A stretch of DNA of 64,000 bases, taken from NCBI GenBank assembly GCA_001940845.1, contig MSGV01000017.1, positions 42,767 through 106,766 of the forward strand. The letters are read 5' to 3'. A program made the position numbers and the translations under genes. Source of the stretch: Christensenellaceae bacterium Phil7 (GTDB lineage Bacteria > Bacillota > Clostridia > Christensenellales > CAG-138). Under the pieces are notes generated by a model. The model had not been told where the DNA came from. It searched no databases and saw only the letters and a list, made by a program, of their open reading frames with translations. Shown in pieces: positions 18,372-25,267 of the stretch. Numbering within the stretch: the first letter of the stretch is position 1; the number at the start of each line of letters is the position of its first letter.

Positions 18372-18400
18372 ACCGCTGCCGGAGCAGCGGTAGTTTTCTT
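18372..18400 (+). terminator. Rho-independent terminator after the cyclophilin gene
   Basis: ACCGCTGC / GCAGCGGT, 4-nt loop, followed by TTTTCTT. Confidence 0.85.
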
Positions 18401-18438
18401 AAACAGCAAAATGCCCTATGATGCTCTCAATTTTACTG

Positions 18439-18467
18439 TTGACAATTCAGGCGAAACAGGTTATAAT
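18439..18467 (+). promoter_or_regulatory. tRNA-Gly promoter (perfect consensus)
   Basis: TTGACA (18439-18444), 17 bp, TATAAT (18462-18467), 18 bp before the mature tRNA 5' end. Confidence 0.9.
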
Positions 18468-18485
18468 TCAACCATAGCATGATAA

Positions 18486-18559
18486 GCGGGTGTAGCTCAA
18501 TGGTAGAGCTCCGGCTTCCCAAGCCGGTCACGTGGGTTCGATTCCCATCACCCGCTCCA
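18486..18559 (+). tRNA. tRNA-Gly, anticodon CCC
   Basis: Full cloverleaf: acceptor GCGGGTG/CACCCGC, anticodon stem CCGGC/GCCGG with loop TTCCCAA (anticodon CCC), T-loop GGTTCGATTCC, discriminator T and an encoded CCA (18557-18559). It stands alone between its own promoter and terminator. The accessory island begins directly downstream. Confidence 0.95.
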
Positions 18560-18563
18560 TAAT

Positions 18564-18616
18564 CGGACACCAATCCTGATACAATAAGTATCTGAGTGGG
18601 TGTCCGGTTTCTTTTT
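18564..18616 (+). terminator. Terminator of tRNA-Gly
   Basis: CGGACACC ... GGTGTCCG with an inner GATAC/GTATC stem, followed by GTTTCTTTTT. Confidence 0.8.
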
Positions 18617-18672
18617 GCAAAGATTCGAATAAGAGAGAAACAGCACTTAATAGTGATGTGGATGTGATCGGG

Positions 18673-18699
18673 CAAAAAAAAGAAGCCCGAAGGCTTCCT
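18673..18699 (-). terminator. Terminator of xre copy 1
   Basis: Minus strand GAAGCC-TTCG-GGCTTC followed by eight T; it overlaps the last bases before the gene. Confidence 0.85.
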
Positions 18700-18701
18700 G
18701 T

Positions 18702-19016
18702 TCAGTCGTTATCGTGGCTCATGGCTTTGAGCATTTGCAGTGCGGCCTGCTTCTGGTTCGGCTTTAAGCAAATCCAAGCATCGAACACCTCTTTCATATC
18801 CGGGGTCAGTTCCACCATATCATTATCTGCGAAGAACTGCGACATGGTTATGCCGAATCCTCTGCATATCGTCTCAAGGGTTGCAACGGATGGAAGGGTA
18901 TTTCTTCTGAAAATATTTCCGATAGTGGACTGCGCCAAGCCGCACTCCTTTGATAGTTTGTACTCCGTCCAACCGCGCTCTTGCAATAATTGCTGGAGAC
19001 GATCATGCGTATCCAT
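18702..19016 (-). CDS. XRE-family transcriptional regulator, copy 1
   Basis: 104 residues with an N-terminal HTH_3 domain (about 5-60: 'LQQLLQERGWTEYKLSKECG', recognition helix 'LAQSTIGNIFRRN') and a short helical C-terminal part. The protein is identical to that at 22126-22440. SD AAAGGTGGGG precedes the ATG. It is divergent from a TTGAAA-17-TATGAT promoter and very likely represses it. Confidence 0.9.
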   Translation of the reverse strand: MDTHDRLQQLLQERGWTEYKLSKECGLAQSTIGNIFRRNTLPSVATLETICRGFGITMSQFFADNDMVELTPDMKEVFDAWICLKPNQKQAALQMLKAMSHDND

Positions 19017-19077
19017 AGCATCCCCACCTTTCTCATATCTATTTTACTTCCAAAGTGAGCAATAAAATACATATGAG

Positions 19078-19106
19078 TTGAAACGAAAATAGGTATGTGT
19101 TATGAT
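19078..19106 (+). promoter_or_regulatory. Divergent promoter in repeat copy 1
   Basis: TTGAAA (19078-19083), 17 bp, TATGAT (19101-19106). ACATA and TATGT half-sites flank the -35/spacer and could be the XRE operator. It now points into a pseudogene. Confidence 0.65.
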
Positions 19107-19124
19107 GTAGTTTTATAGAGATAC

Positions 19125-19672
19125 TTGATCATTGCGACCTGTGTCCCTGGTAACGAAATGGACAATGTTGACTTGGCAGGCAACCGATTTACAGATACAA
19201 AGCGGATTGAAGGCACTCTGCCGGATATGCTGGATGGCGCATTAGCCTTTGTCCGTAAAAATATGCGGACTGCCACTAAAATTGATACAAAGACCGGTGC
19301 AAGAATTGATCTGCCCCAATATCCCATGGATGCCGTTCGTAAAGCGGTACTGAATGCGCTTGTTCACAGAGACTATAGTTTTCATACAGAGGAAATGCCG
19401 ATACAGCTGGTGATGTACTCGGATAGGTTGGAGATTACCAATCCAGGCGGACTGTATGGGCGGTTCACTGTTGATCAGTTGGGTCTCGCACAACCGGATA
19501 CACGCAATCCTGTTTTGGTAACGGCAATGGAAACCTTGTGAAAAACAGAAAACCATTACTCAGGAATTCCCACAATCCGATATGCAAGGTAGCCCGGTTT
19601 TCGTTCGATAACAGCAAAGAGAGACTTTCGAATAATCGAAGTGCCTATAACAAAATCAATGAGATGCGTTGC
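19125..19672 (+). pseudogene. Decayed ATP-binding protein (RecG-like/AlbA_2 family) fragment
   Basis: In-frame remnant of the large ATP-binding transcriptional-regulator family. It contains 'IDLPQYPMDAVRKAVLNALV' and 'VMYSDRLEITNPGGLYG', the HATPase_c_4-like region. The N-terminal AlbA_2 half is missing, since homology starts at the edge of the 501-bp repeat. After 'VTAMETL' an in-frame TGA replaces the expected Gly, reading continues 'KTENHYSGIPTIRYA', then a TAG follows and the frame is lost. It is therefore truncated at 5' and nonsense-mutated. The end overlaps the convergent AAA gene. Extent at the 3' side is approximate. Confidence 0.75.
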
Positions 19673-20947
19673 TCAGAACAGTTCCACACGACCAAGCAAA
19701 AAGTCAATCAGATTGCAATGGAAAATACCGTTGTCATCGTAGAATTTGTGGGGAATGTCCATTCGGACAATGATCTTCTTGAAAAAATCCTTTGTCAGCA
19801 GCAGTGATGCCAGCTCCGAAGACTCCTTTTTTGCACCATCCATTTGGAATGCGGATTGGATATAGATTTTCTTATCCGCATCATTTACAACGAAGTCAAT
19901 TTCCTTTTGCAGATTTGCGCCGCCGGTGCGGTCGGTAACGACGCCTACATCCACGGAATACCCTCGCCGAAGAAGCTCATTGTAGATGATGTTTTCCATA
20001 ATGTGACCGGGATCATATTGGCGATAATTAAGTCGAGCATTACGAAGCCCGATATCTGTGTAGTAGTATTTGTTAGGATACTTGAAATAGGTTTTGCCCT
20101 TGACATCATAACGCTTCGCCATAGAAATCAGGAACGAGTCGATGATATGTTGAATGTAGTTTGAAACCAGCATGGGATTGACCTTCTCGTTCTTCATGCT
20201 TGCAAGCGCATTTGCAACATTGGTTGGATTGGTCAGAGAACTGATTTGTGAAGCCAAGAAATCCAAAATATCGCTAAGAATATCTTCTCTCTCTATTCCG
20301 TTGCGCTCCACAATATCTTTTATATACATCTCCGTATACAGACCCGTCAGATAATCTTTTTTGTCCTTTTCATCTTTCAAGGCTGTTACACGGGGCATAC
20401 CGCCGTAAAGCATGTAAGCATCCAGAGCCTTCCGCTCATCGCCGCCCACATGGGAGTAAAACTCTTCAAAAGACAGCGGATACACATGGATTTGTGTTGC
20501 ACGACCACGAAATTCCGTAGCAATATCCTTTGACAAGCCCTTGGAGTTGCTGCCCGTTACATAGACATCCAGATTTTTGTAGGCTTTTAGTTCGTTCAGC
20601 ATATCGTAAATGGATACTTCAATGCCGCCGTTCGCTTCGTCAATTACCTTCGTGGTAAGCTGAACCTCATCGATGAACAGATAGAACTTCTCGTTCTTTT
20701 GCTCCGCAACGATAGATTCCACATACTCGCAAAGTGTGATTGGGTTTCTGAATTTATAGAACCGGCGCTGATCCAGCTCAATCTTAATGATGTGATTCTC
20801 CGTAACGCCCTGAGAGATGAGATAATCATAGAACAAATCAAAGAGGAGTACGGATTTTCCACACCGACGAATACCGGTAATGACTTTTACTTCGCCATTC
20901 CACATATTATGGACAATGCGATTCAGATAAGAATCTCGTTTAATCAT
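19673..20947 (-). CDS. AAA+ ATPase with DUF4143 domain
   Basis: 424 residues. The N-terminal ATPase has Walker A GIRRCGKS (25-32), Walker B 'FYLFIDEVQ' (about 90-98) and sensor 'VYVTGSNSKGLS'. The C-terminal DUF4143 has a PD-(D/E)xK-like motif ('NLQKEIDFVV' ... 'KKIYIQSAFQ', where the usual Lys is not evident). This family is abundant in gut Firmicutes and often lies on mobile or defence-rich DNA; the molecular role is unknown. A GTG three codons earlier falls inside the SD GAGGTG, so ATG 20947 is chosen. Confidence 0.85.
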   Translation of the reverse strand: MIKRDSYLNRIVHNMWNGEVKVITGIRRCGKSVLLFDLFYDYLISQGVTENHIIKIELDQRRFYKFRNPITLCEYVESIVAEQKNEKFYLFIDEVQLTTKVIDEANGGIEVSIYDMLNELKAYKNLDVYVTGSNSKGLSKDIATEFRGRATQIHVYPLSFEEFYSHVGGDERKALDAYMLYGGMPRVTALKDEKDKKDYLTGLYTEMYIKDIVERNGIEREDILSDILDFLASQISSLTNPTNVANALASMKNEKVNPMLVSNYIQHIIDSFLISMAKRYDVKGKTYFKYPNKYYYTDIGLRNARLNYRQYDPGHIMENIIYNELLRRGYSVDVGVVTDRTGGANLQKEIDFVVNDADKKIYIQSAFQMDGAKKESSELASLLLTKDFFKKIIVRMDIPHKFYDDNGIFHCNLIDFLLGRVELF

Positions 20948-20952
20948 AGTTT

Positions 20953-20970
20953 TCACCTCGAACTTGCGAC
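20953..20970. repeat. 18-bp inverted repeat, left arm
   Basis: TCACCTCGAACTTGCGAC, exact reverse complement of 21064-21081. It covers the SD of the AAA gene. A smaller palindrome GCGACA-GTTT-TGTCGC (20966-20981) overlaps it and may be an operator. Confidence 0.85.
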
Positions 20971-21063
20971 AGTTTTGTCGCTACTTTCATGTATAGTATG
21001 CCACAGAAATCAAAAAATATCAAGATCATTCAGAAAAGTTAACAATAAAGTTTCGACATTTGC

Positions 21064-21081
21064 GTCGCAAGTTCGAGGTGA
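21064..21081. repeat. 18-bp inverted repeat, right arm
   Basis: GTCGCAAGTTCGAGGTGA, the exact complement of 20953-20970, 93 bp away. It may mark a copied gene leader or an element end. Confidence 0.85.
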
Positions 21082-21129
21082 GATGGGTTCGATTTCATTC
21101 AGCCAAGGAAGAGATCGATATTCAAAACC

Positions 21130-21390
21130 CTATTGCAAGACTTCTATCATCATCCTGGCACCCAGGCGAAAGCTACTCTGAAATAGCGGGCAATCCGCCA
21201 TAGCCTGGAACTCCCGTACACAGTCCACATATCGAGAGGACAAGTCTTTCTGTTCCTCTGTAAATGTGGCTTGCAGCTTTTCCTCATTGCGGCAGATCAG
21301 TTGAAGCAGCTCTTTGTATTCTTTGGTCGGTGGCGTGTCATACTCCGTCGGCTCGATGTTGCCGTACCAAAATTCTTCTAAAATCTTCAT
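21130..21390 (-). CDS. DUF6809 family protein
   Basis: 86 residues, helical: 'MKILEEFWYGNIEP', a middle 'ICRNEEKLQATFTEEQKDL', and a C-terminal 'SFRLGARMMIEVL'. I recognise this as the small DUF6809 family found with TnpV and recombinases on Firmicute mobile elements. Its ATG overlaps the tnpV stop (ATGA). Function unknown. Confidence 0.75.
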   Translation of the reverse strand: MKILEEFWYGNIEPTEYDTPPTKEYKELLQLICRNEEKLQATFTEEQKDLSSRYVDCVREFQAMADCPLFQSSFRLGARMMIEVLQ

Positions 21391-21749
21391 ACAGCAACCT
21401 CCTCGTAGATCAATTCTCTACGAACGATTTCTTCTGCACAGTTACGGATATTGTTCATAGCACCGACCCATGCCATTTGGTATTTAGCTTTCACGCCCTC
21501 CGTCACGTCCTCAGAAGCTGCCATTTGCTTGATAATAAGTTCGAGACGGCTCTGTGCCTGTTCATTCAAATCAGCCAGATATGTCCACAGTTCGCCGCTA
21601 AGACACAGAGCATTGAAGCGAAAGGGATGATGTTCTTTGAGATAGTCCCTGTACATACGTCCCCACCGACCAATCGGTCTGCTTTCCTCCGATATGCGAA
21701 TATCGGGAATATAGCAATCACCGCAACGAAGATAGTTCAGTTCTTGCAT
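21387..21749 (-). CDS. TnpV-family transposon-encoded protein
   Basis: 120 residues with the TnpV pattern: 'YIPDIRI', 'RPIGRWGRMYRDYLKEHHP', 'LWTYLADLNEQAQ'. TnpV proteins are small passengers of transposons related to Tn4451/CTn types. No matching large serine recombinase is present here, so this is a leftover passenger. SD GGAGGT before ATG at 21749. Confidence 0.85.
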   Translation of the reverse strand: MQELNYLRCGDCYIPDIRISEESRPIGRWGRMYRDYLKEHHPFRFNALCLSGELWTYLADLNEQAQSRLELIIKQMAASEDVTEGVKAKYQMAWVGAMNNIRNCAEEIVRRELIYEEVAV

Positions 21750-21799
21750 CGTATGTACCTCCAGTTATAGTTCCAATAATTCAGACAGAGAAAGAAAAG

Positions 21800-21838
21800 G
21801 GTGATACCTGGTTGTGAAAACCAAGTATCGCCAATTTT
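21800..21838. terminator. Hairpin with T-rich flanks upstream of tnpV
   Basis: About 14-bp stem (GGTGATACCTGGTT / AACCAAGTATCGCC, with a mismatch or wobble) followed by AATTTTTC on the plus strand and CTTTTCTTTCT on the minus strand, so it could act in either direction. The 376-bp gap 21750-22125 holds this hairpin and the start of repeat copy 2, nothing else recognised. Confidence 0.55.
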
Positions 21839-22096
21839 TCTTGTCGCACTCCTGTACGGCAGCTACCCTATGCCAATATTTTTTCATACCGTCTTATTTG
21901 AAACTACCCAAGGGTGTCCGTTTTTTGCAAATATGCGTATTTATATTGATTTTCCTGCGCAGTTTAACGATACGGACTGATTCAGAAATGGTCTCTTCGG
22001 AGGCTGTTGCACCTTCCCTATCAACCCTTTAATCATATGAAAAGGGTTTGAATAAGAGAGAAACAGCACTTAATAGTGGTGTGGATGTGATCGGGC

Positions 22097-22123
22097 AAAA
22101 AATAAGAAGCCCGAAGGCTTCCT
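22097..22123 (-). terminator. Terminator of xre copy 2
   Basis: Minus strand GAAGCC-TTCG-GGCTTC followed by a T-rich tract (one A interrupts it). Confidence 0.8.
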
Positions 22124-22125
22124 GT

Positions 22126-22440
22126 TCAGTCATTATCGTGGCTCATGGCTTTGAGCATTTGCAGTGCGGCCTGCTTCTGGTTCGGCTTTAAGCAGATCCA
22201 AGCATCGAACACCTCTTTCATATCCGGGGTCAGTTCCACCATATCATTATCTGCGAAGAACTGCGACATAGTGATGCCGAATCCTCTACATATCGTCTCA
22301 AGGGTTGCAACGGATGGAAGGGTATTTCTTCTGAAAATATTTCCGATAGTGGACTGCGCCAAGCCGCACTCCTTTGATAGTTTGTACTCCGTCCAACCGC
22401 GCTCTTGCAATAATTGCTGGAGACGATCATGCGTATCCAT
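22126..22440 (-). CDS. XRE-family transcriptional regulator, copy 2
   Basis: 104 residues, identical in protein sequence to copy 1 despite a few silent DNA changes. HTH at about 5-60. It is divergent from the SLOG-hypothetical gene pair and presumably controls it. The same protein from copy 1 would act on both promoters. Confidence 0.9.
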   Translation of the reverse strand: MDTHDRLQQLLQERGWTEYKLSKECGLAQSTIGNIFRRNTLPSVATLETICRGFGITMSQFFADNDMVELTPDMKEVFDAWICLKPNQKQAALQMLKAMSHDND

Positions 22441-22501
22441 AGCATCCCCACCTTTCTCATATCTATTTTACTTCCAAAGTGAGCAATAAAATACATATGA
22501 G

Positions 22502-22530
22502 TTGAAACGAAAATAGGTATGTGCTATGAT
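22502..22530 (+). promoter_or_regulatory. Promoter of the SLOG operon
   Basis: TTGAAA (22502-22507), 17 bp, TATGAT (22525-22530), 38 bp before the SLOG ATG. It lies within repeat copy 2. Confidence 0.7.
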
Positions 22531-22567
22531 GTAGTTTTATAGAGATACTTGGACAGGGGACAATGCC

Positions 22568-23056
22568 ATGAAAGAAAACGATAAACAGACGCACTGGGTA
22601 TGCTTTACGGGTCATCGCCCGGAGAAACTGACCCGCAGTGAAAGAGCAATCAAAAATGACCTGGAAAAAGAAATCCGTCGGGCAATCGCGGATGGACTGA
22701 ATGTGTTTATTACCGGCATGGCCAGAGGCGTGGACATCTGGGCTGCGCAAATCGTACTGACCCTTCGTGATGAAGGCTGCCCAATAAAGCTGATGTGCGC
22801 CTGCCCTTATGATGGTTTTGAAAAGGGATGGAAGCAAGAGTGGCAAGCGCAATATAGAACCATATTGGCAGCAGCCGATTTTGTAAAGTATGTCTGCGAT
22901 GGATATAGCTGTTCCTGCTTCCAGGTCAGAAATGAATGGATGGTCAATCATGCCGCCAGGGTCATTGCTGTGTTCAACGGCAAAAAGAGCGGAACTAAAA
23001 ATACGATAGATTATGCGGCAAAGGTCGGAGTGCCTGTTGCCTCTATAGAGGGGTGA
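22568..23056 (+). CDS. SLOG-fold family protein (YpsA/DUF1273-like)
   Basis: 162 residues. 'CFTGHRPEKL' near the N terminus and 'VFITGMARGVDIWAA' are the nucleotide-binding loops of the SLOG Rossmann-like superfamily; 'YAAKVGVPV' ends the domain. SLOG proteins bind nucleotide-derived ligands and appear in conflict systems and mobile elements; no partner effector is certain here. Start ATG with AGGGGAC upstream. The next gene follows after 4 bp. Confidence 0.85.
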   Translation: MKENDKQTHWVCFTGHRPEKLTRSERAIKNDLEKEIRRAIADGLNVFITGMARGVDIWAAQIVLTLRDEGCPIKLMCACPYDGFEKGWKQEWQAQYRTILAAADFVKYVCDGYSCSCFQVRNEWMVNHAARVIAVFNGKKSGTKNTIDYAAKVGVPVASIEG

Positions 23057-23060
23057 ATAA

Positions 23061-23528
23061 ATGAGCGCAGAGATTATTTATGAAAAGAAATATCCTCACA
23101 TCGATCCGGAGGAGGAAAGGAAACAATTAGAGATAGAGTTGGCAAATAAGCCTCGGGAGCCTATTCCATCGGTCGATGGGGTGTATGAAAAGATCATGAC
23201 AGATACCGCCTATATCCTCATCCCAGAACGCATTAAGGGCAGCGAGGAATTTATAAAGATGGCCATAGAGGTTTCCCGGCTGTATGAGCTGGATACAAGG
23301 ATTGCGCGCCACGACAGCCATATCTCCGTGACCTACTCCTTTAACTGTTGCGGTGGGATGCGTGATATTCGCTGCGTGTTCGGCATGGCTGATGAGTTTG
23401 CTTTCTTCAAGGACATATATGGCTTTGATTTCACCATTTCAATGGACTACTACACCCACGCCGTAATCAGCCGGGGCAGAATTATTGCGCCGGACATAGA
23501 ATTTCCGGGGCTGGGGCAAACCTTTTAA
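23061..23528 (+). CDS. Conserved hypothetical protein of mobile elements
   Basis: 155 residues, soluble, no signal. Features: an N-terminal charged helix, 'NCCGGMRD' in the middle and a C-terminal 'SRGRIIAPDIEFPGLGQTF'. I do not recognise a characterised family. It follows the SLOG gene by 4 bp and is probably co-transcribed. The last 99 bp recur at 25041-25139. Confidence 0.6.
   Translation: MSAEIIYEKKYPHIDPEEERKQLEIELANKPREPIPSVDGVYEKIMTDTAYILIPERIKGSEEFIKMAIEVSRLYELDTRIARHDSHISVTYSFNCCGGMRDIRCVFGMADEFAFFKDIYGFDFTISMDYYTHAVISRGRIIAPDIEFPGLGQTF
23428..23526. repeat. 99-bp direct repeat, left copy
   Basis: 3' end of the hypothetical gene; matches 25041-25139 with one mismatch. The two copies bracket the DUF3990/HTH module. 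Confidence 0.95.
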
Positions 23529-23617
23529 TCTCACGCAGTATGGTGCCCGTGGTATCCCATTCATGCAGCTGCTATCACCAAAACGATATAAAATTCTCAT
23601 TTTTGCTCGGATAATTA

Positions 23618-23646
23618 TTGACTTACTATCACCTTGGTGATATAAT
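23618..23646 (+). promoter_or_regulatory. Promoter and operator of the DUF3990/HTH module
   Basis: TTGACT (23618-23623), 17 bp, TATAAT (23641-23646). The palindrome TATCACC-TT-GGTGATA (23627-23642) fills the spacer and enters the -10, an obvious repressor site. A lone half-site TATCACC lies at 23573-23579. Confidence 0.85.
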
Positions 23647-23675
23647 AAAACCAAACCTAAATTGGAGGATCGAGA

Positions 23676-24368
23676 ATGGATAAACTGATCACAGTCTACC
23701 ATGGATCGGGACAAATCGTCGATGTTCCCACCTTTGGGCTGGGCAGAGCAAATAACGACTTTGGCCTGGGCTTCTACTGCACGGAAAGCGACGAGCTGGC
23801 AAAGGAATGGGCTGTCTCCTCTCTGAGAAATGGGTTCTCCAACCGTTACACATTGGACACCGAATTTCTGAATGTCCTGAACCTGAACAGTCCGAACTAC
23901 ACCATACTGAACTGGATTGCCGTTCTGGTGGAACATCGTCTCTTCTCCATCAAAACACCCGTGGCGCGTCGAGCAAAGCGGTATTTAATCGACAACTTTG
24001 GTGTCAATGTAAATGCCTTTGACCTCATCACCGGCTATCGGGCTGATGATTCCTATTTCGATTACGCCGAATCCTTTCTGAATAACGGCATCTCTGTGGA
24101 GCAGCTTGCACGAGCCATGCGCCTGGGAAAGTTGGGGGAACAAATCGTCATCAAGTCGAAGTTCGCCTTTTCCAAGCTGCATTATGAAGGTTTCGATATA
24201 GCCGAAAAGGAAAAATACTATGTCCTCCGCAAAGCCCGAGATGATGAAACCAACCAGCTCTATTTGGAAATGCTGGAAGAAGAAAGCGATGGTCTGTATA
24301 TTCAGGACATTATGAGGGGAGGCCTAAAGAACGATGATCCACGCATACCAAGAAATCTATTTAAGTAA
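23676..24368 (+). CDS. DUF3990 protein, likely ADP-ribosyltransferase-type toxin
   Basis: 230 residues, cytosolic. 'VYHGS' (7-11) and 'NDFGLGFYCTES' (27-38) are typical of DUF3990, which I recall as part of the ADP-ribosyltransferase-like clan (the His and Tyr-containing NAD-binding blocks). A middle block 'DLITGYRADDSYFDYAESF' follows. SD GGAGG precedes the ATG. It overlaps the HTH gene by 35 bp. Toxin role is inferred from operon form and from its repressor-type promoter. Confidence 0.75.
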   Translation: MDKLITVYHGSGQIVDVPTFGLGRANNDFGLGFYCTESDELAKEWAVSSLRNGFSNRYTLDTEFLNVLNLNSPNYTILNWIAVLVEHRLFSIKTPVARRAKRYLIDNFGVNVNAFDLITGYRADDSYFDYAESFLNNGISVEQLARAMRLGKLGEQIVIKSKFAFSKLHYEGFDIAEKEKYYVLRKARDDETNQLYLEMLEEESDGLYIQDIMRGGLKNDDPRIPRNLFK

Positions 24369-24972
24369 TGCGCAATCCATCCTGGGTGATGCTTTCGATT
24401 ACGCAGTCAATGCCTGCAATATCCCCGGCAGCGATTTTACTAAGCTGTTTGCTGCCAGTTCCATTTCCAAGCGCATGGAAAATGGAGAGCCGGCATATCT
24501 GGCAGGCAAAAGCGGCATCGAAATTATTATGGAAGTCATCGCAGAAACTACCGGCAAAGAGTTACAGATTATCCCCCAAGAACGCTTTGAGCGCTCTAAG
24601 GAATATTGGATCGGATGGGCAGTGGCCTATTACCAGTGGTATTCAGGCAGAAAGTATAGTGATATCTTCAAGGTTATCACCTTCGATGACTTACAGAATA
24701 TGTACTATACCCTCCATGAGGCGGACGTATCCAAATTCGTGGATATTGTGAATCAGCGGATGAAGGACTTCTTCCCGGATACCAACCTCAAGCGCATCCG
24801 AACCAATTATGGCTGCACGCAGGCTGAACTTGCCAAGCGTTCAGGGGTCGGCCTTCGTTCGATCCAGATGTACGAGCAACGCAATAAAGACATCAACAGA
24901 GCCAGTGTGGAAACCGTGCATAGCATTGCTAAAGTCCTTGGCTGCACAGTGGAAGATTTGATGGAAAATTAA
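24334..24972 (+). CDS. HTH (XRE) protein, probable antitoxin of the DUF3990 gene
   Basis: 212 residues. The N-terminal 150 residues have no motif I can name ('ILGDAFDYAVNACNIPGSDF'). The C-terminal HTH_3 domain (about 150-212) reads 'LKRIRTNYGCTQAELAKRSG' with 'VGLRSIQMYEQRN'. It starts inside the DUF3990 gene (35-bp overlap, SD GGGAGG 11 nt upstream). As the only DNA-binding protein of the pair it is the candidate for the palindrome at 23627-23642. Confidence 0.75.
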   Translation: MIHAYQEIYLSNAQSILGDAFDYAVNACNIPGSDFTKLFAASSISKRMENGEPAYLAGKSGIEIIMEVIAETTGKELQIIPQERFERSKEYWIGWAVAYYQWYSGRKYSDIFKVITFDDLQNMYYTLHEADVSKFVDIVNQRMKDFFPDTNLKRIRTNYGCTQAELAKRSGVGLRSIQMYEQRNKDINRASVETVHSIAKVLGCTVEDLMEN

Positions 24973-25040
24973 AAATGATAGGGCAAGCGATTGAATGAAA
25001 GTGTCACCCTATGGCATCATTATAATAGCCAATAATAGCC

Positions 25041-25139
25041 ATTTCACCATTTCAATGGACTACTACACCCACGCCGTAATCAGCCGGGGCAGAATTATTG
25101 CGCCGGACATAGAATTTCCGGAGCTGGGGCAAACCTTTT
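25041..25139 (+). pseudogene. 99-bp direct repeat, right copy (3' fragment of the hypothetical gene)
   Basis: Duplicate of 23428-23526, without start or upstream part. It probably arose when the DUF3990/HTH module was inserted or duplicated by recombination. The 295-bp gap 24973-25267 otherwise holds the MarR promoter. Confidence 0.9.
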
Positions 25140-25188
25140 TAACGAAAAAGCCCACATAAATTTCTCCCATACCGCTCAATTCGTGATA

Positions 25189-25238
25189 TTGACATTTAAA
25201 AAGTTAAGCAATAAAATATTAAGGTCTTAACAGTTAAG
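25189..25238 (+). promoter_or_regulatory. marR promoter with operator palindromes
   Basis: TTGACA (25189-25194), 17 bp, TAAAAT (25212-25217). Directly downstream come TTAAG-GT-CTTAA (25219-25230) and CTTAAC-A-GTTAAG (25226-25238), overlapping palindromes well placed for MarR autoregulation. Confidence 0.8.
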
Positions 25239-25267
25239 AGGTTAATTATTATGAAAGGAGTAAAGCT

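Larger units (their letters stand above)
18627..19127. repeat. Duplicated repressor/promoter cassette, copy 1
   Basis: 501 bp nearly identical to 22050-22551; differences seen include a 1-nt length change in an A-run and a few substitutions. The unit holds an xre gene, its terminator and a divergent promoter. Homology ends precisely at 19127, where a decayed gene begins. Confidence 0.95.
22050..22551. repeat. Duplicated repressor/promoter cassette, copy 2
   Basis: 502 bp; near-identical partner of 18627-19127. Here the divergent promoter faces an intact SLOG gene, so this is probably the original context. Confidence 0.95.

Noticed and set aside
21075..21095. GGGTTCGATT resembling the tRNA-Gly T-arm, as a possible att copy
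   Set aside because: Only about 10 bp match and the 3' acceptor part is absent; too short to be an attachment site.
24975..25020. ATAGGG...CCCTAT hairpin after the HTH gene as a terminator
   Set aside because: The loop exceeds 20 nt and no T-tract follows; support is too weak.
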